This document shows, piece by piece, positions 38,996-46,893 of a stretch of 64,000 nt of DNA (its first letter is position 1; each line of letters starts with the position of its first letter). A program made the position numbers and the translations under genes. The stretch is from Anderseniella sp963759095. GTDB taxonomy: Bacteria > Pseudomonadota > Alphaproteobacteria > Rhizobiales > Aestuariivirgaceae. The stretch is from assembly GCA_963759095.1 (NCBI GenBank), contig CAVWYF010000029.1:47738-111737 (forward strand), read 5' to 3'. The notes under the pieces were generated by a model. It had not been told where the DNA came from. It did not search any database and worked only from the letters and a program-made list of their open reading frames with translations.

Positions 38996-40048
38996 TCAGC
39001 CGTTGAGCTTTCGAGCCACATCTCGCGCGAAATAGGTCAGCACGCCATCCGCGCCGGCACGTTTGAAACTGTGCAGCGCTTCAATGATGACTTTGTCGCC
39101 GTCAAGCCAGCCGTTCTGGACAGCAGCCGTCAGCATCGCGTATTCGCCCGACACCTGGTAGGCGAAGGTAGGAACACCGAACTCGGTCTTCAGCCGCGCC
39201 ACCACATCAAGATAGGGCATACCGGGCTTGACCATGATCATGTCTGCGCCTTCCGAAATGTCGAGTTCAGCCTCACGCACGCATTCGTCAATGTTGGCGA
39301 AGTCCATCTGGTAGGTTTTCTTGTCGCCGGACAAGGTTCCCGATGACCCAACTGCATCCCGGAAGGGTCCGTAGAAGGCAGACGCATACTTGGCCGTGTA
39401 GGCCATGATCATCACATCCTGAAAGCCTGATGTTTCCAGCCCGGACCGAATGGCTCCGATGCGTCCGTCCATCATGTCGGAAGGGCCGATAATGTCGCAA
39501 CCGGCCTCGGCCTGGATCAGGGATTGCGCCACCAGGATTTCAATTGTCTCGTCGTTGAGAATACGGCCGTCCTGCAACAAACCGTCATGACCGTGGGTTG
39601 TGTAGGGATCCAGCGCAACATCGGTCATGATACCGATATCCGGCACGGCGTCCTTGATTGCGCGGACTGCGGTACAAACCAGATTGTCCCGGTTCAGTGC
39701 TTCGCTGCCATCTGCGCTGCGCTTTTCCGGCGGCGTGTTGGGGAACACGGCAATGACCGGAATGCCGAGATCGCGGGCTTCCCTGGCTGCCGCCACGGCT
39801 AGGTCGATGCTGAGGCGTTCAACGCCGGGCATGGAGGACACCGGTTCGCGTTCGTTTTGTCCCCCCATGACAAAAATCGGCCAGATGAAATCATCTGGTG
39901 TCAGCGTTGATTGTCGTACCAGCCGGCGTGACCAGTCTGCCTGCCTTGTTCGGCGCAGACGGGTGCCCGGAAAACCAGGTGCCGCCTCTTGTCCAGCCGG
40001 GCTTTGCGCGAGTGTATTCGGTGTTGGGGAGCGGGGATGGGTCATCAA
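38996..40048 (-). CDS. hemB: Delta-aminolevulinic acid dehydratase (porphobilinogen synthase)
   Basis: HemB condenses two 5-aminolevulinate molecules to porphobilinogen in haem and cobalamin synthesis. The 350-residue protein contains both active-site lysine regions, YTAKYASAFYGPFRDA and MIMVKPGMPYLD (Schiff-base Lys). The metal-site region has DVALDPYTTHGHDG, without the Cys triad of zinc enzymes, consistent with a Mg-type alphaproteobacterial enzyme. The N-terminal ~35 residues are low in conservation, so the exact start could be later. The downstream cupin is probably in the same message. Confidence 0.96.
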   Translation of the reverse strand: MMTHPRSPTPNTLAQSPAGQEAAPGFPGTRLRRTRQADWSRRLVRQSTLTPDDFIWPIFVMGGQNEREPVSSMPGVERLSIDLAVAAAREARDLGIPVIAVFPNTPPEKRSADGSEALNRDNLVCTAVRAIKDAVPDIGIMTDVALDPYTTHGHDGLLQDGRILNDETIEILVAQSLIQAEAGCDIIGPSDMMDGRIGAIRSGLETSGFQDVMIMAYTAKYASAFYGPFRDAVGSSGTLSGDKKTYQMDFANIDECVREAELDISEGADMIMVKPGMPYLDVVARLKTEFGVPTFAYQVSGEYAMLTAAVQNGWLDGDKVIIEALHSFKRAGADGVLTYFARDVARKLNG

Positions 40049-40182
40049 AACGGGCTTCTCATGGATTTTTACTCTTTAACTATGCACCATGTGTCTGTCA
40101 GTCGCTAGTCATGTTGACCGTTTGGGCAATGCGGCTCTATCAACAACACATAGTGGAAACCACAAAGGCAGAGGTCAATACA

Positions 40183-41322
40183 GTGAATTTTGAACCGACG
40201 GAAGAACAACGCGCCATTCGTGATCTTGCCGCATCTTTTGCCGCGGATGAAATGGCGCCTCATGCTGCCAGGTGGGACGCTGAACACATCTTCCCGCGCG
40301 ACACTATTGTACAGACCGCAGCGCTGGGTTTTGGCGGGCTGTATGTGAAGGATGATGTCGGCGGGTCGAACCTGTCGCGTCTGGACTTCGTGCTGATCTT
40401 TGAAGAACTGTCCAGGGCATGTCCTTCAACGGCTGCGTTTATCTCAATTCACAATATGGCCGCCTGGATGATTGACAGCTTTGGCAACGAGGCCCAGCGC
40501 CGGAAGTTCCTGCCGGACATGACTGCAATGAACAAGATTTCCAGCTATTGCCTGACTGAACCGGGTTCCGGTTCCGATGCAGCAGCACTGCGCACGAAGG
40601 CAGTAAGAGACGGTGACCATTATGTTCTGAACGGTTCCAAGGCGTTTATTTCAGGCGCTGGGGTCAATGATCTCTATCTGACAATGGTGCGTACTGGCGA
40701 TGACACGCCAAACGGTATCTCCTGCATCATGATTGAGGACGGGACTGAGGGACTGAGTTTTGGTGCGAACGAGAAAAAGCTGGGGTGGCATTCACAACCG
40801 ACAGCGCAGGTGAATTTCGACAACTGCCGTGTTCCGGCAGAAAACCTGATCGGCGGGGAGGGCAATGGTTTCCGGATTGCCATGGCTGGCCTCGATGGTG
40901 GCAGACTGAATATCGGGGCTTGTTCCATCGGCGGTGCGCAAGCCTGCATTGATCACGCTGTTGACTATATGAAGACCAGAAAAGCCTTCGGCAAGGCGAT
41001 CTCTGAATTTCAGGCATTGCAGTTCCGGCTGGCGGACATGCAGACAGAACTCGAATCCGCCCAAATCCTGCTTTACGCCGCTGCCCAGAAGGTAAATGAC
41101 AAGCACCCCCAGGCCACAAGGTTTGCAGCCATGGCGAAACGCAAGGCAACGGATACAGGTTTTCAGGTGGTCAATGACGCACTGCAGATGTTTGGCGGTT
41201 ACGGATATCTGCAGGATTATCCTGTGGAGCGCTATTTGCGCGACCTGCGCGTACATCAAATTCTTGAAGGCACCAATGAAATCATGCGACTGATCATTTC
41301 ACGCGACATGCTGCGTCAGTAG
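40183..41322 (+). CDS. Acyl-CoA dehydrogenase, isobutyryl-CoA dehydrogenase-like
   Basis: A 379-residue FAD enzyme that introduces a double bond into acyl-CoA. It has the FAD-binding CLTEPGSGSDAA motif, the acyl-CoA dehydrogenase signature around QMFGGYGYLQDYPVER and the terminal LEGTNEIMRLII. The neighbours (3-hydroxyisobutyryl-CoA hydrolase and mmsB) make isobutyryl-CoA of the valine pathway the likely substrate. I place the start at the GTG at 40183, preceded by AGAGG, where homologs begin; the frame is open back to 39898, antisense to hemB. Confidence 0.93.
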   Translation: MNFEPTEEQRAIRDLAASFAADEMAPHAARWDAEHIFPRDTIVQTAALGFGGLYVKDDVGGSNLSRLDFVLIFEELSRACPSTAAFISIHNMAAWMIDSFGNEAQRRKFLPDMTAMNKISSYCLTEPGSGSDAAALRTKAVRDGDHYVLNGSKAFISGAGVNDLYLTMVRTGDDTPNGISCIMIEDGTEGLSFGANEKKLGWHSQPTAQVNFDNCRVPAENLIGGEGNGFRIAMAGLDGGRLNIGACSIGGAQACIDHAVDYMKTRKAFGKAISEFQALQFRLADMQTELESAQILLYAAAQKVNDKHPQATRFAAMAKRKATDTGFQVVNDALQMFGGYGYLQDYPVERYLRDLRVHQILEGTNEIMRLIISRDMLRQ

Positions 41323-41350
41323 ATTTGATTAGATTGGTTTGTGACCGCTG

Positions 41351-42385
41351 ATGACGACTTCAAATGAGATACAATTTTCCCAGGAAGGCAGGGTCGGAAT
41401 TGTAACGCTCAACCGCGAGCGGGCACTGAACGCTTTGACTGTGGGCATGGTCCGTGCGCTGGATGCTCAACTGCGCGCCTGGGAAACCGATCGTGGCGTG
41501 AAACGCATTGTCATAGAAGGCGCCGGTGACAAGGCGTTTTGTGCAGGCGGTGACATTCGCCAGCTATATGACTGGGGCCTGGCGATGGATCCGCAGTTTC
41601 TCGATTTCTACCGTGAGGAATACCTGCTCAACACTTACATCAAGCATTATCCCAAACCATACATTGCCTTGCTGGACGGTATTGTCATGGGCGGTGGTGT
41701 GGGCGTTTCGGTGCATGGCTCGCATCGTATTGTCACGGAAGCCACTGTTTTTGCCATGCCCGAAACCGGGATTGGTCTGTTTCCCGACGTTGGAGGAACT
41801 TACTTCCTGCCGCGCTGCCCCGGTGAAACCGGCATGTACATGGGCCTGACCGGCGCCCGGCTGAAAGCCGGAGACGCCATATATGCAGGCGTCGGTACGC
41901 ATTTCGTGCCAAAACAACAACTGCCGAACCTGAAACGTGCCCTCAGGGCGTTCGCTGATGTGGATGAAGCCATTCAGCAATATGCGGTCCCGATTGATCC
42001 AGAGACGTTCGGCCGCCACCGTGGGGCGATTGACCGGCACTTCCTGCAAAACTCTGCAGAGCATGTGTTGGACAGCCTCAGGTCGGATCCGTCGGACTGG
42101 GCACAGAAACAGGCAGACATCATGGCGCTGAAGTCGCCCACGAGCCTGAAAATATGCCACCGGCAATTGCGTGACGGGCTGACCCTGGACTTCAACGCCT
42201 GCATGCGGCTGGAATACCGCATCGTCAATCGGATTTTCACGGGGCATGATTTTTTTGAAGGAACCCGTGCTGTCGTTATCGACAAGGACATGGCACCGAA
42301 CTGGCAGCCGCCAACTCTGGGCGCAGTCAGGAATGAAGAGATCAATGCCTATTTCGATCCGCTACCGCAAGAGCTGCCGGTCTGA
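41351..42385 (+). CDS. 3-hydroxyisobutyryl-CoA hydrolase (enoyl-CoA hydratase/isomerase family)
   Basis: A 344-residue crotonase-fold protein of the 3-hydroxyisobutyryl-CoA hydrolase (HIBCH) type: oxyanion-hole segments AFCAGGDIRQLY and LLDGIVMGGGVGVSV, and the catalytic region AMPETGIGLFPDVGGTYFLP, which is a hallmark of HIBCH. It hydrolyses 3-hydroxyisobutyryl-CoA to free 3-hydroxyisobutyrate in valine breakdown, the product that mmsB then oxidises. It starts 28 bases after the acyl-CoA dehydrogenase gene. Confidence 0.95.
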   Translation: MTTSNEIQFSQEGRVGIVTLNRERALNALTVGMVRALDAQLRAWETDRGVKRIVIEGAGDKAFCAGGDIRQLYDWGLAMDPQFLDFYREEYLLNTYIKHYPKPYIALLDGIVMGGGVGVSVHGSHRIVTEATVFAMPETGIGLFPDVGGTYFLPRCPGETGMYMGLTGARLKAGDAIYAGVGTHFVPKQQLPNLKRALRAFADVDEAIQQYAVPIDPETFGRHRGAIDRHFLQNSAEHVLDSLRSDPSDWAQKQADIMALKSPTSLKICHRQLRDGLTLDFNACMRLEYRIVNRIFTGHDFFEGTRAVVIDKDMAPNWQPPTLGAVRNEEINAYFDPLPQELPV

Positions 42386-42412
42386 TGATGGTGCAACCCG
42401 GTCTCGCCGTAT

Positions 42413-43210
42413 TCAGGCGGTCGGGGAAAACCGCAAGGACAGACACGACATCCCGCCGTCGAGCTTTGCCGCTTCGGTATTGCCGACTTCACGCACATCA
42501 TATCCTGCCGCGGAAAGTCTTTCAGCGGTTTGAGGAAACCCGGCAGGCATAATGACAAGCTCGTTGAACCGGATGGCGTTTGCAGCCGCGTCTTCACCAT
42601 CGGCCGTGTTGATTACCCTGTATCCGTCAAAACAGCCTGAGTCCGACAGTCGAGCGGTGGCCAGCACTGTTTCTTCATCCATCACGGAACAGTCAGTCTT
42701 GAAGTGCAGCACGCCAGCAGGGGTCTCGACTTCCCGGACCTGGTAATCCCAGCGCGAAGTAATCTGCGCCAGTTCGGCAATCCCTGCCGCATCAGTGCGG
42801 GCAGACCGTCCGACAAGTATTTCCTTCTCGGTTACCAGTATATCACCGCCGTCGATAAATCCGGGTCCGTCAATCGCGATCACCTCGCCGTAAAATTCTG
42901 ACAGGACCGGAGCCATGACAGCCGCCTCGCCAATACGCGACGGCGCACCTGGCCGCATGGCAATTGCAACTTCCGGCAGGCACAGAGCGGCGTCCTCGAC
43001 GAATACAGAATCGGGATAGTCATCAAGCGGTTCAAGGACACTCACCGCAGCGCCTGTGGCCGCCAGCAGCGAGACGTAGTGTGCATGGTCGATCTGGAAA
43101 CGCTGCAGATCAGGTGCGCCGGTATCGACGGCGCGCAGCCCATCAACAATTCGGGCACTCGGTTCGCGCACAATGGCGTGCGTAAAAGTATAAGAACGTG
43201 CAGTCATCAT
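42413..43210 (-). CDS. Dimethylarginine dimethylaminohydrolase (DDAH)
   Basis: The 265-residue protein matches DDAH enzymes, which hydrolyse methylated arginines to citrulline and methylamines. The pentein-fold catalytic elements are present: PDSVFVEDAAL, the His in VLHFKTDCSVM and the nucleophile Cys in GGMSCLSLRF near the C-terminus. I use the ATG at 43210 (a second Met follows at once); the open frame extends far upstream, antisense to mmsB, without homology. It is oriented against its neighbours and splits the valine-degradation genes. Confidence 0.93.
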   Translation of the reverse strand: MMTARSYTFTHAIVREPSARIVDGLRAVDTGAPDLQRFQIDHAHYVSLLAATGAAVSVLEPLDDYPDSVFVEDAALCLPEVAIAMRPGAPSRIGEAAVMAPVLSEFYGEVIAIDGPGFIDGGDILVTEKEILVGRSARTDAAGIAELAQITSRWDYQVREVETPAGVLHFKTDCSVMDEETVLATARLSDSGCFDGYRVINTADGEDAAANAIRFNELVIMPAGFPQTAERLSAAGYDVREVGNTEAAKLDGGMSCLSLRFSPTA

Positions 43211-43381
43211 GGATCGAAAAGAACTCCCGTTGGACGACGTCTTATCAGCCTGCTTCTCAGTTGTACAAGGGCGTTGCATTGGAAGATGCAACGTCTTGTC
43301 CGATGCCTCTTGCATGTCACTGCCAGTACTTGCGATGTTACCCCTACAGCAAAACACATGATCACAAAGAGGCAGCGTTTC

Positions 43382-44272
43382 ATGGCGAGTATCGGTTTCA
43401 TTGGTCTGGGTAACATGGGTGGCCCGATGGCAGACAATCTGGTCAAGGCAGGCCATCAGGTTCGCGGCTTTGATCTTTCCGCTGACAGCGTGGCCCGATT
43501 TGTCGCGGCTGGCGGTGTTGCTGCCGACAGCATTGTTGCGGCTGTTACAGGCGCGGATGTGATTGTGACCATGCTGCCTGCCGGTAAGCATGTGAGGGAC
43601 GTCTACACGGGCGATGGTGGTCTGATCTCCGTGTCCGAACCTGGCACGTTGATGATCGACAGCTCCACAATCGACGTCGAGACAGCAAGAGAGGTGATTG
43701 CGCTGGCGGATGCCGCCGGCCACCAGATGCTTGATGCGCCGGTGTCCGGCGGCACGACCGGTGCAGCAGCCGGTACGCTTACCTTCATGTGCGGTGGTAG
43801 CGATGCTGCTTTTGCAAGTGCCAAACCATTTCTGGATATCATGGGCAAGAACATCATCCACGCCGGCGGCCCGGGAAATGGCCAGGCGGCAAAGGTCTGC
43901 AACAACATGCTGCTTGCCATCTCAATGATTGGCACATGTGAGGCATTCCTCATGGCAGAGCGGCTCGGGCTGGATGCGCAGCGGTTTTTTGATATCTCGT
44001 CAACGGCGTCGGGCCAGAGCTGGTCGATGACCACCTATTGCCCGGTACCCGGCCCTGTTCCGACGTCACCGGCCAACAATGACTATCAGCCCGGTTTTGC
44101 CGCCGCCATGATGTTCAAGGATCTCGATCTGGCAAAAGGCGCCGCGGAAAGCTCGAAAACCTTCACACCAATGGGCGCGCGTGCGCTTGAGCTTTACAAA
44201 GAGTTTATGGATGCAGGCGGTGCAGACACGGATTTTTCAGGCATAATCAGGTACCTGGCAGGCAGAAAATAG
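43382..44272 (+). CDS. mmsB: 3-hydroxyisobutyrate dehydrogenase
   Basis: MmsB oxidises 3-hydroxyisobutyrate to methylmalonate semialdehyde with NAD+. The 296-residue protein has the dinucleotide motif IGLGNMGGPMADNL, the substrate loop DAPVSGGTTGAAAG and catalytic Lys in GNGQAAKVCNNMLL. The C-terminal region SMTTYCPVPGPVPTSPANND is characteristic of true 3-hydroxyisobutyrate dehydrogenases, more so than in the paralog at 36583. I use the ATG at 43382, with AGAGG upstream; the frame opens at 43079 inside the antisense DDAH gene. The valine pathway context supports the assignment. Confidence 0.95.
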   Translation: MASIGFIGLGNMGGPMADNLVKAGHQVRGFDLSADSVARFVAAGGVAADSIVAAVTGADVIVTMLPAGKHVRDVYTGDGGLISVSEPGTLMIDSSTIDVETAREVIALADAAGHQMLDAPVSGGTTGAAAGTLTFMCGGSDAAFASAKPFLDIMGKNIIHAGGPGNGQAAKVCNNMLLAISMIGTCEAFLMAERLGLDAQRFFDISSTASGQSWSMTTYCPVPGPVPTSPANNDYQPGFAAAMMFKDLDLAKGAAESSKTFTPMGARALELYKEFMDAGGADTDFSGIIRYLAGRK

Positions 44273-44400
44273 CGAAAAATCAAGTCTGCAAGGTTTTACT
44301 AACCGTGACTCCATGTCTGTCAAATTTGAAGCAAATTAGCCTCTGATTTACCTATATCATTGAGCTGATCTTAAAAAACCCGCCCTAGAGTCATCGTCAA

Positions 44401-44419
44401 GGCAGGGACAAAACCTGCC
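44401..44419. promoter_or_regulatory. Inverted repeat upstream of ldtR, possible operator
   Basis: GGCAGG (44401-44406) and CCTGCC (44414-44419) flank an 8-base spacer, about 45 bases before the ldtR start. MarR regulators commonly bind such palindromes in their own promoters, so self-control is possible. It is also short enough to occur by chance. Confidence 0.35.
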
Positions 44420-44465
44420 ACTTAAAAATAGACGAACTTAAAACATAAACGGGCAGGTATTGAAC

Positions 44466-44981
44466 ATGAATAAGATGACCGCAATGGCGGTTCGCGATGA
44501 TGACGTGGACCAGGATAAATCCGAAATCAAGAACCGCTATCTTGAATCACTGACACTTATCGAGCGGCTTCACCGTCGTTTGCTGGATGTGATCAAGGAC
44601 GAGTTTGAACGCAACGGCGAGCAGGAAGTCAATTCCGTACAGGCGCTTTTGCTGTTCAACATCGGCGATAGTGAACTCACTGCAGGTGAATTGAAAACCC
44701 GCGGCTACTACCAGGGTTCAAACGTATCCTACAATCTGAAGAAGTTGGTTGATCAGGGTTATGTCAGCCATGAACGTTCAAACGCAGACAAGCGTTCAGT
44801 CCGCATTTCGTTGACTGAACGTGGTCAGGTGATTCGCGAACAGATTGACGCTCTTTATAACCGTCAGTTGCTGTCTTTGCGCGAAGTTGCCGACATTGAC
44901 GTCGATGAATTTGATCGCCTGAACAAGGCTCTGGGCCGTCTCGAGCGGTTCTGGACAGATCAGATTCTGTACCGTCTGTAA
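44466..44981 (+). CDS. ldtR: MarR family transcriptional regulator LdtR
   Basis: The 171-residue protein is a winged-helix MarR regulator (helix-turn-helix region around LKTRGYYQGSNVSYNLKKLV, wing around SHERSNADKRSVRISLT). The sequence and its position directly before an L,D-transpeptidase gene match LdtR, described in Rhizobiales including Candidatus Liberibacter as a regulator of ldtP and stress genes. I chose the ATG at 44466 over the TTG two codons earlier. A terminator follows, so ldtP has a separate promoter. Regulation of ldtP is inferred from homology and context. Confidence 0.92.
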   Translation: MNKMTAMAVRDDDVDQDKSEIKNRYLESLTLIERLHRRLLDVIKDEFERNGEQEVNSVQALLLFNIGDSELTAGELKTRGYYQGSNVSYNLKKLVDQGYVSHERSNADKRSVRISLTERGQVIREQIDALYNRQLLSLREVADIDVDEFDRLNKALGRLERFWTDQILYRL

Positions 44982-45086
44982 CACTATTGGCGGCAGAGCA
45001 CTGAGACGATTTGGACGAAGAAGCACATTGTTTGCGCCTGAAATCCATTCTCAGTAGGGTTTTGCCCACTGTCTCTCGATAAATTG

Positions 45087-45122
45087 AACTCGCGGAAGGT
45101 CTTTGCTTTTCGCGGGTTTTTT
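45087..45122 (+). terminator. Rho-independent terminator after ldtR
   Basis: A stem of about 11 bp (arm AACTCGCGGAAG at 45087-45098 with its complement ending at 45117) is followed by a run of six T, about 105 bases after the ldtR stop. Confidence 0.8.
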
Positions 45123-45249
45123 CGTTGAACAGGCTTGGAACCGAATTTTGTCGCCCCATTGAGGCCGGAATTAACAGACATTCACTATCCTAAAATCCGC
45201 GAATGATGTATGCACAAAGGCACAATGTTCGTTGTTCAGGGAATGTGAG

Positions 45250-46644
45250 ATGTTGGCTGGGATTGCAAGAATTTCACTGGTGGCTTTGATGGCAAGCACG
45301 TTTTCGTATGCCGCGTTGCCGGTTGGAGATGCCGGTGCTGAATCAATTGAGCGCCAGTACTATCCGCGTACTCGATCCAAACAGCCTGTGAACACTGGTA
45401 TTGATGCCAGTGGCGAGCGGGCTGCGACCACATTGAATTCCGCAACGAATTGGCTCAGGTCTTCGCCATCGAGTGCCGAAGGTCAGGATGAGTTGTCCTC
45501 GCGCACCCAGATATACAGCAGCAATCGTTCAGTTGCTCCAATGCTCAACATACGCAGCGCACAAGCGCTCGGGTCTGCAATTCAATTCTACGAGAAAATT
45601 GCACGCGGCGGTGGATGGGGTCGGATTTCCGCTTCCAGGTCTCTTCGCAAGGGCGGCAAAGGCCGGGCTGTTATTGCAGTGCGCCGTCGCCTGGTGATCG
45701 AGGGTTATCTGCCCCGCAGTGCGGCTGATGGCAAAGAATATGACAGCGTAGTTGCACAGGCAGTTGCGGGATTTCAGCAAAATCACGGGCTGCCGGTTAC
45801 CGGCAGTGTCGATAAGGCGACGGCTGCCGCGATGTCGGTGCCTGCAAGGGCCAGGCTGGATACCATGCAGGCCAATTTGATTCGCCTGCCTGAATACACC
45901 AAGGGCTTGAACAGCAAGTATGTGCTTGTCAACATTCCGGCTGCCAAACTCGAGGCAGTGGAAAGCAACCGGGTCGTCTCAAGCCATGCCGTTATAGTCG
46001 GCAAGCCCGAGCGCCCGTCGCCAATCGTGACCAGTGAGATAAGCGAAATAAACTTCAATCCCTACTGGCATTCACCCAAATCCATCGTGATCAAGGACAT
46101 CGTACCCAAGGTGCGCAAGTCCAAATCGATCCTGGAAAAAATGCAGATCAAGATTTTTGATGGTTATCGGGGGCCGGAAGTGGACCCGCGTTCAATCGAC
46201 TGGAAAGCGCCGGCAGAAGAGATTGCCGACAAGTATCATTTCCGCCAGGAGCCTGGTGGAGAAAATGCCATGGCGTCGGTCAAGATCAACTTCCGCAACA
46301 AGTTTTCGGTGTACATGCATGATACACCGACCAAAACACTGTTCCAGGAAAACCAGCGCTATTTCAGCTCAGGTTGCGTGCGCGTGGAAGACGTTCACCA
46401 GTTGACGTCCTGGGTGCTGGGCAATCAGGATGGCTGGAATCTGCGCCAGATAAAATCTGTTGCGCGCTCGGAGGATCGCATTGATGTTGCCCTGAAAGGC
46501 AAGGTTTCTGTTCACTGGGTTTATCTGACTGCATGGGCAGGCCCTGACGGCATGGTGCGTTTTCGCGACGACATTTATGATCTTGACGGCACCGGCTTCA
46601 TTACCGGCCAGCCCATTGGCTCACCTGAAGGCCGCGCCGGGTAG
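45250..46644 (+). CDS. ldtP: L,D-transpeptidase with peptidoglycan-binding domain
   Basis: The 464-residue exported protein has an N-terminal signal peptide (core ~8-24), a peptidoglycan-binding domain around residues 140-195 and a YkuD (L,D-transpeptidase) catalytic domain around 215-400. The catalytic His357 (YMHDTP) and Cys376 (SSGCVRVED) are present. It makes 3-3 cross-links or attaches proteins to the wall in the periplasm. I use the ATG at 45250, with GGGA upstream; the frame is open from 45232. Pairing with ldtR immediately upstream supports the ldtP name. Confidence 0.94.
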   Translation: MLAGIARISLVALMASTFSYAALPVGDAGAESIERQYYPRTRSKQPVNTGIDASGERAATTLNSATNWLRSSPSSAEGQDELSSRTQIYSSNRSVAPMLNIRSAQALGSAIQFYEKIARGGGWGRISASRSLRKGGKGRAVIAVRRRLVIEGYLPRSAADGKEYDSVVAQAVAGFQQNHGLPVTGSVDKATAAAMSVPARARLDTMQANLIRLPEYTKGLNSKYVLVNIPAAKLEAVESNRVVSSHAVIVGKPERPSPIVTSEISEINFNPYWHSPKSIVIKDIVPKVRKSKSILEKMQIKIFDGYRGPEVDPRSIDWKAPAEEIADKYHFRQEPGGENAMASVKINFRNKFSVYMHDTPTKTLFQENQRYFSSGCVRVEDVHQLTSWVLGNQDGWNLRQIKSVARSEDRIDVALKGKVSVHWVYLTAWAGPDGMVRFRDDIYDLDGTGFITGQPIGSPEGRAG

Positions 46645-46679
46645 TTTCTTCCATTCCGTTAGTGAATGCTGCATTTTCA

Positions 46680-46728
46680 CCGCATGTCTCGCAAAAGTGT
46701 GTGCGGTTTTGCGGATAGAGAGATGCGG
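46680..46728 (+). other. Long imperfect hairpin between ldtP and glyA
   Basis: Three helical segments stack: CCGCAT with ATGCGG, TCTC with GAGA and GCAAAA with TTTTGC, about 16 bp in all, with a bulge GGATA on the 3' side and a 10-base apical loop. No T tract follows. It lies 35 bases after ldtP and 165 bases before glyA, so it may end the ldtP message or form part of the glyA leader. Confidence 0.6.
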
Positions 46729-46747
46729 CACTAAAGGATCAGGGCGC

Positions 46748-46768
46748 GGTTTTGATTTGATCAAAACC
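46748..46768. promoter_or_regulatory. Inverted repeat upstream of glyA
   Basis: GGTTTTGA (46748-46755) and TCAAAACC (46761-46768) form a perfect 8-bp palindrome with a 5-base spacer, 125 bases before glyA. It looks like a dimeric repressor or activator site, but I cannot name the factor. Confidence 0.4.
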
Positions 46769-46893
46769 TGAATCGCCAGGACTCAGCGACGCATTGCCGC
46801 TTGCGGAACAACACGCATTGCGTGATCCGTTACTTATCTGTCATACGGATCATCTTGTGTTGCCCGAAAATAGTGCAGAGGGAAGCTCCGATC

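Noticed and set aside
39898..40182. N-terminal extension of the acyl-CoA dehydrogenase
   Set aside because: The first 95 codons overlap hemB antisense and have no homology; the family begins near the GTG at 40183.
42413..43861. Full 482-residue minus-strand frame as one protein
   Set aside because: Only the last ~265 residues match DDAH; the first ~217 are antisense to mmsB and look random, so I moved the start to 43210.
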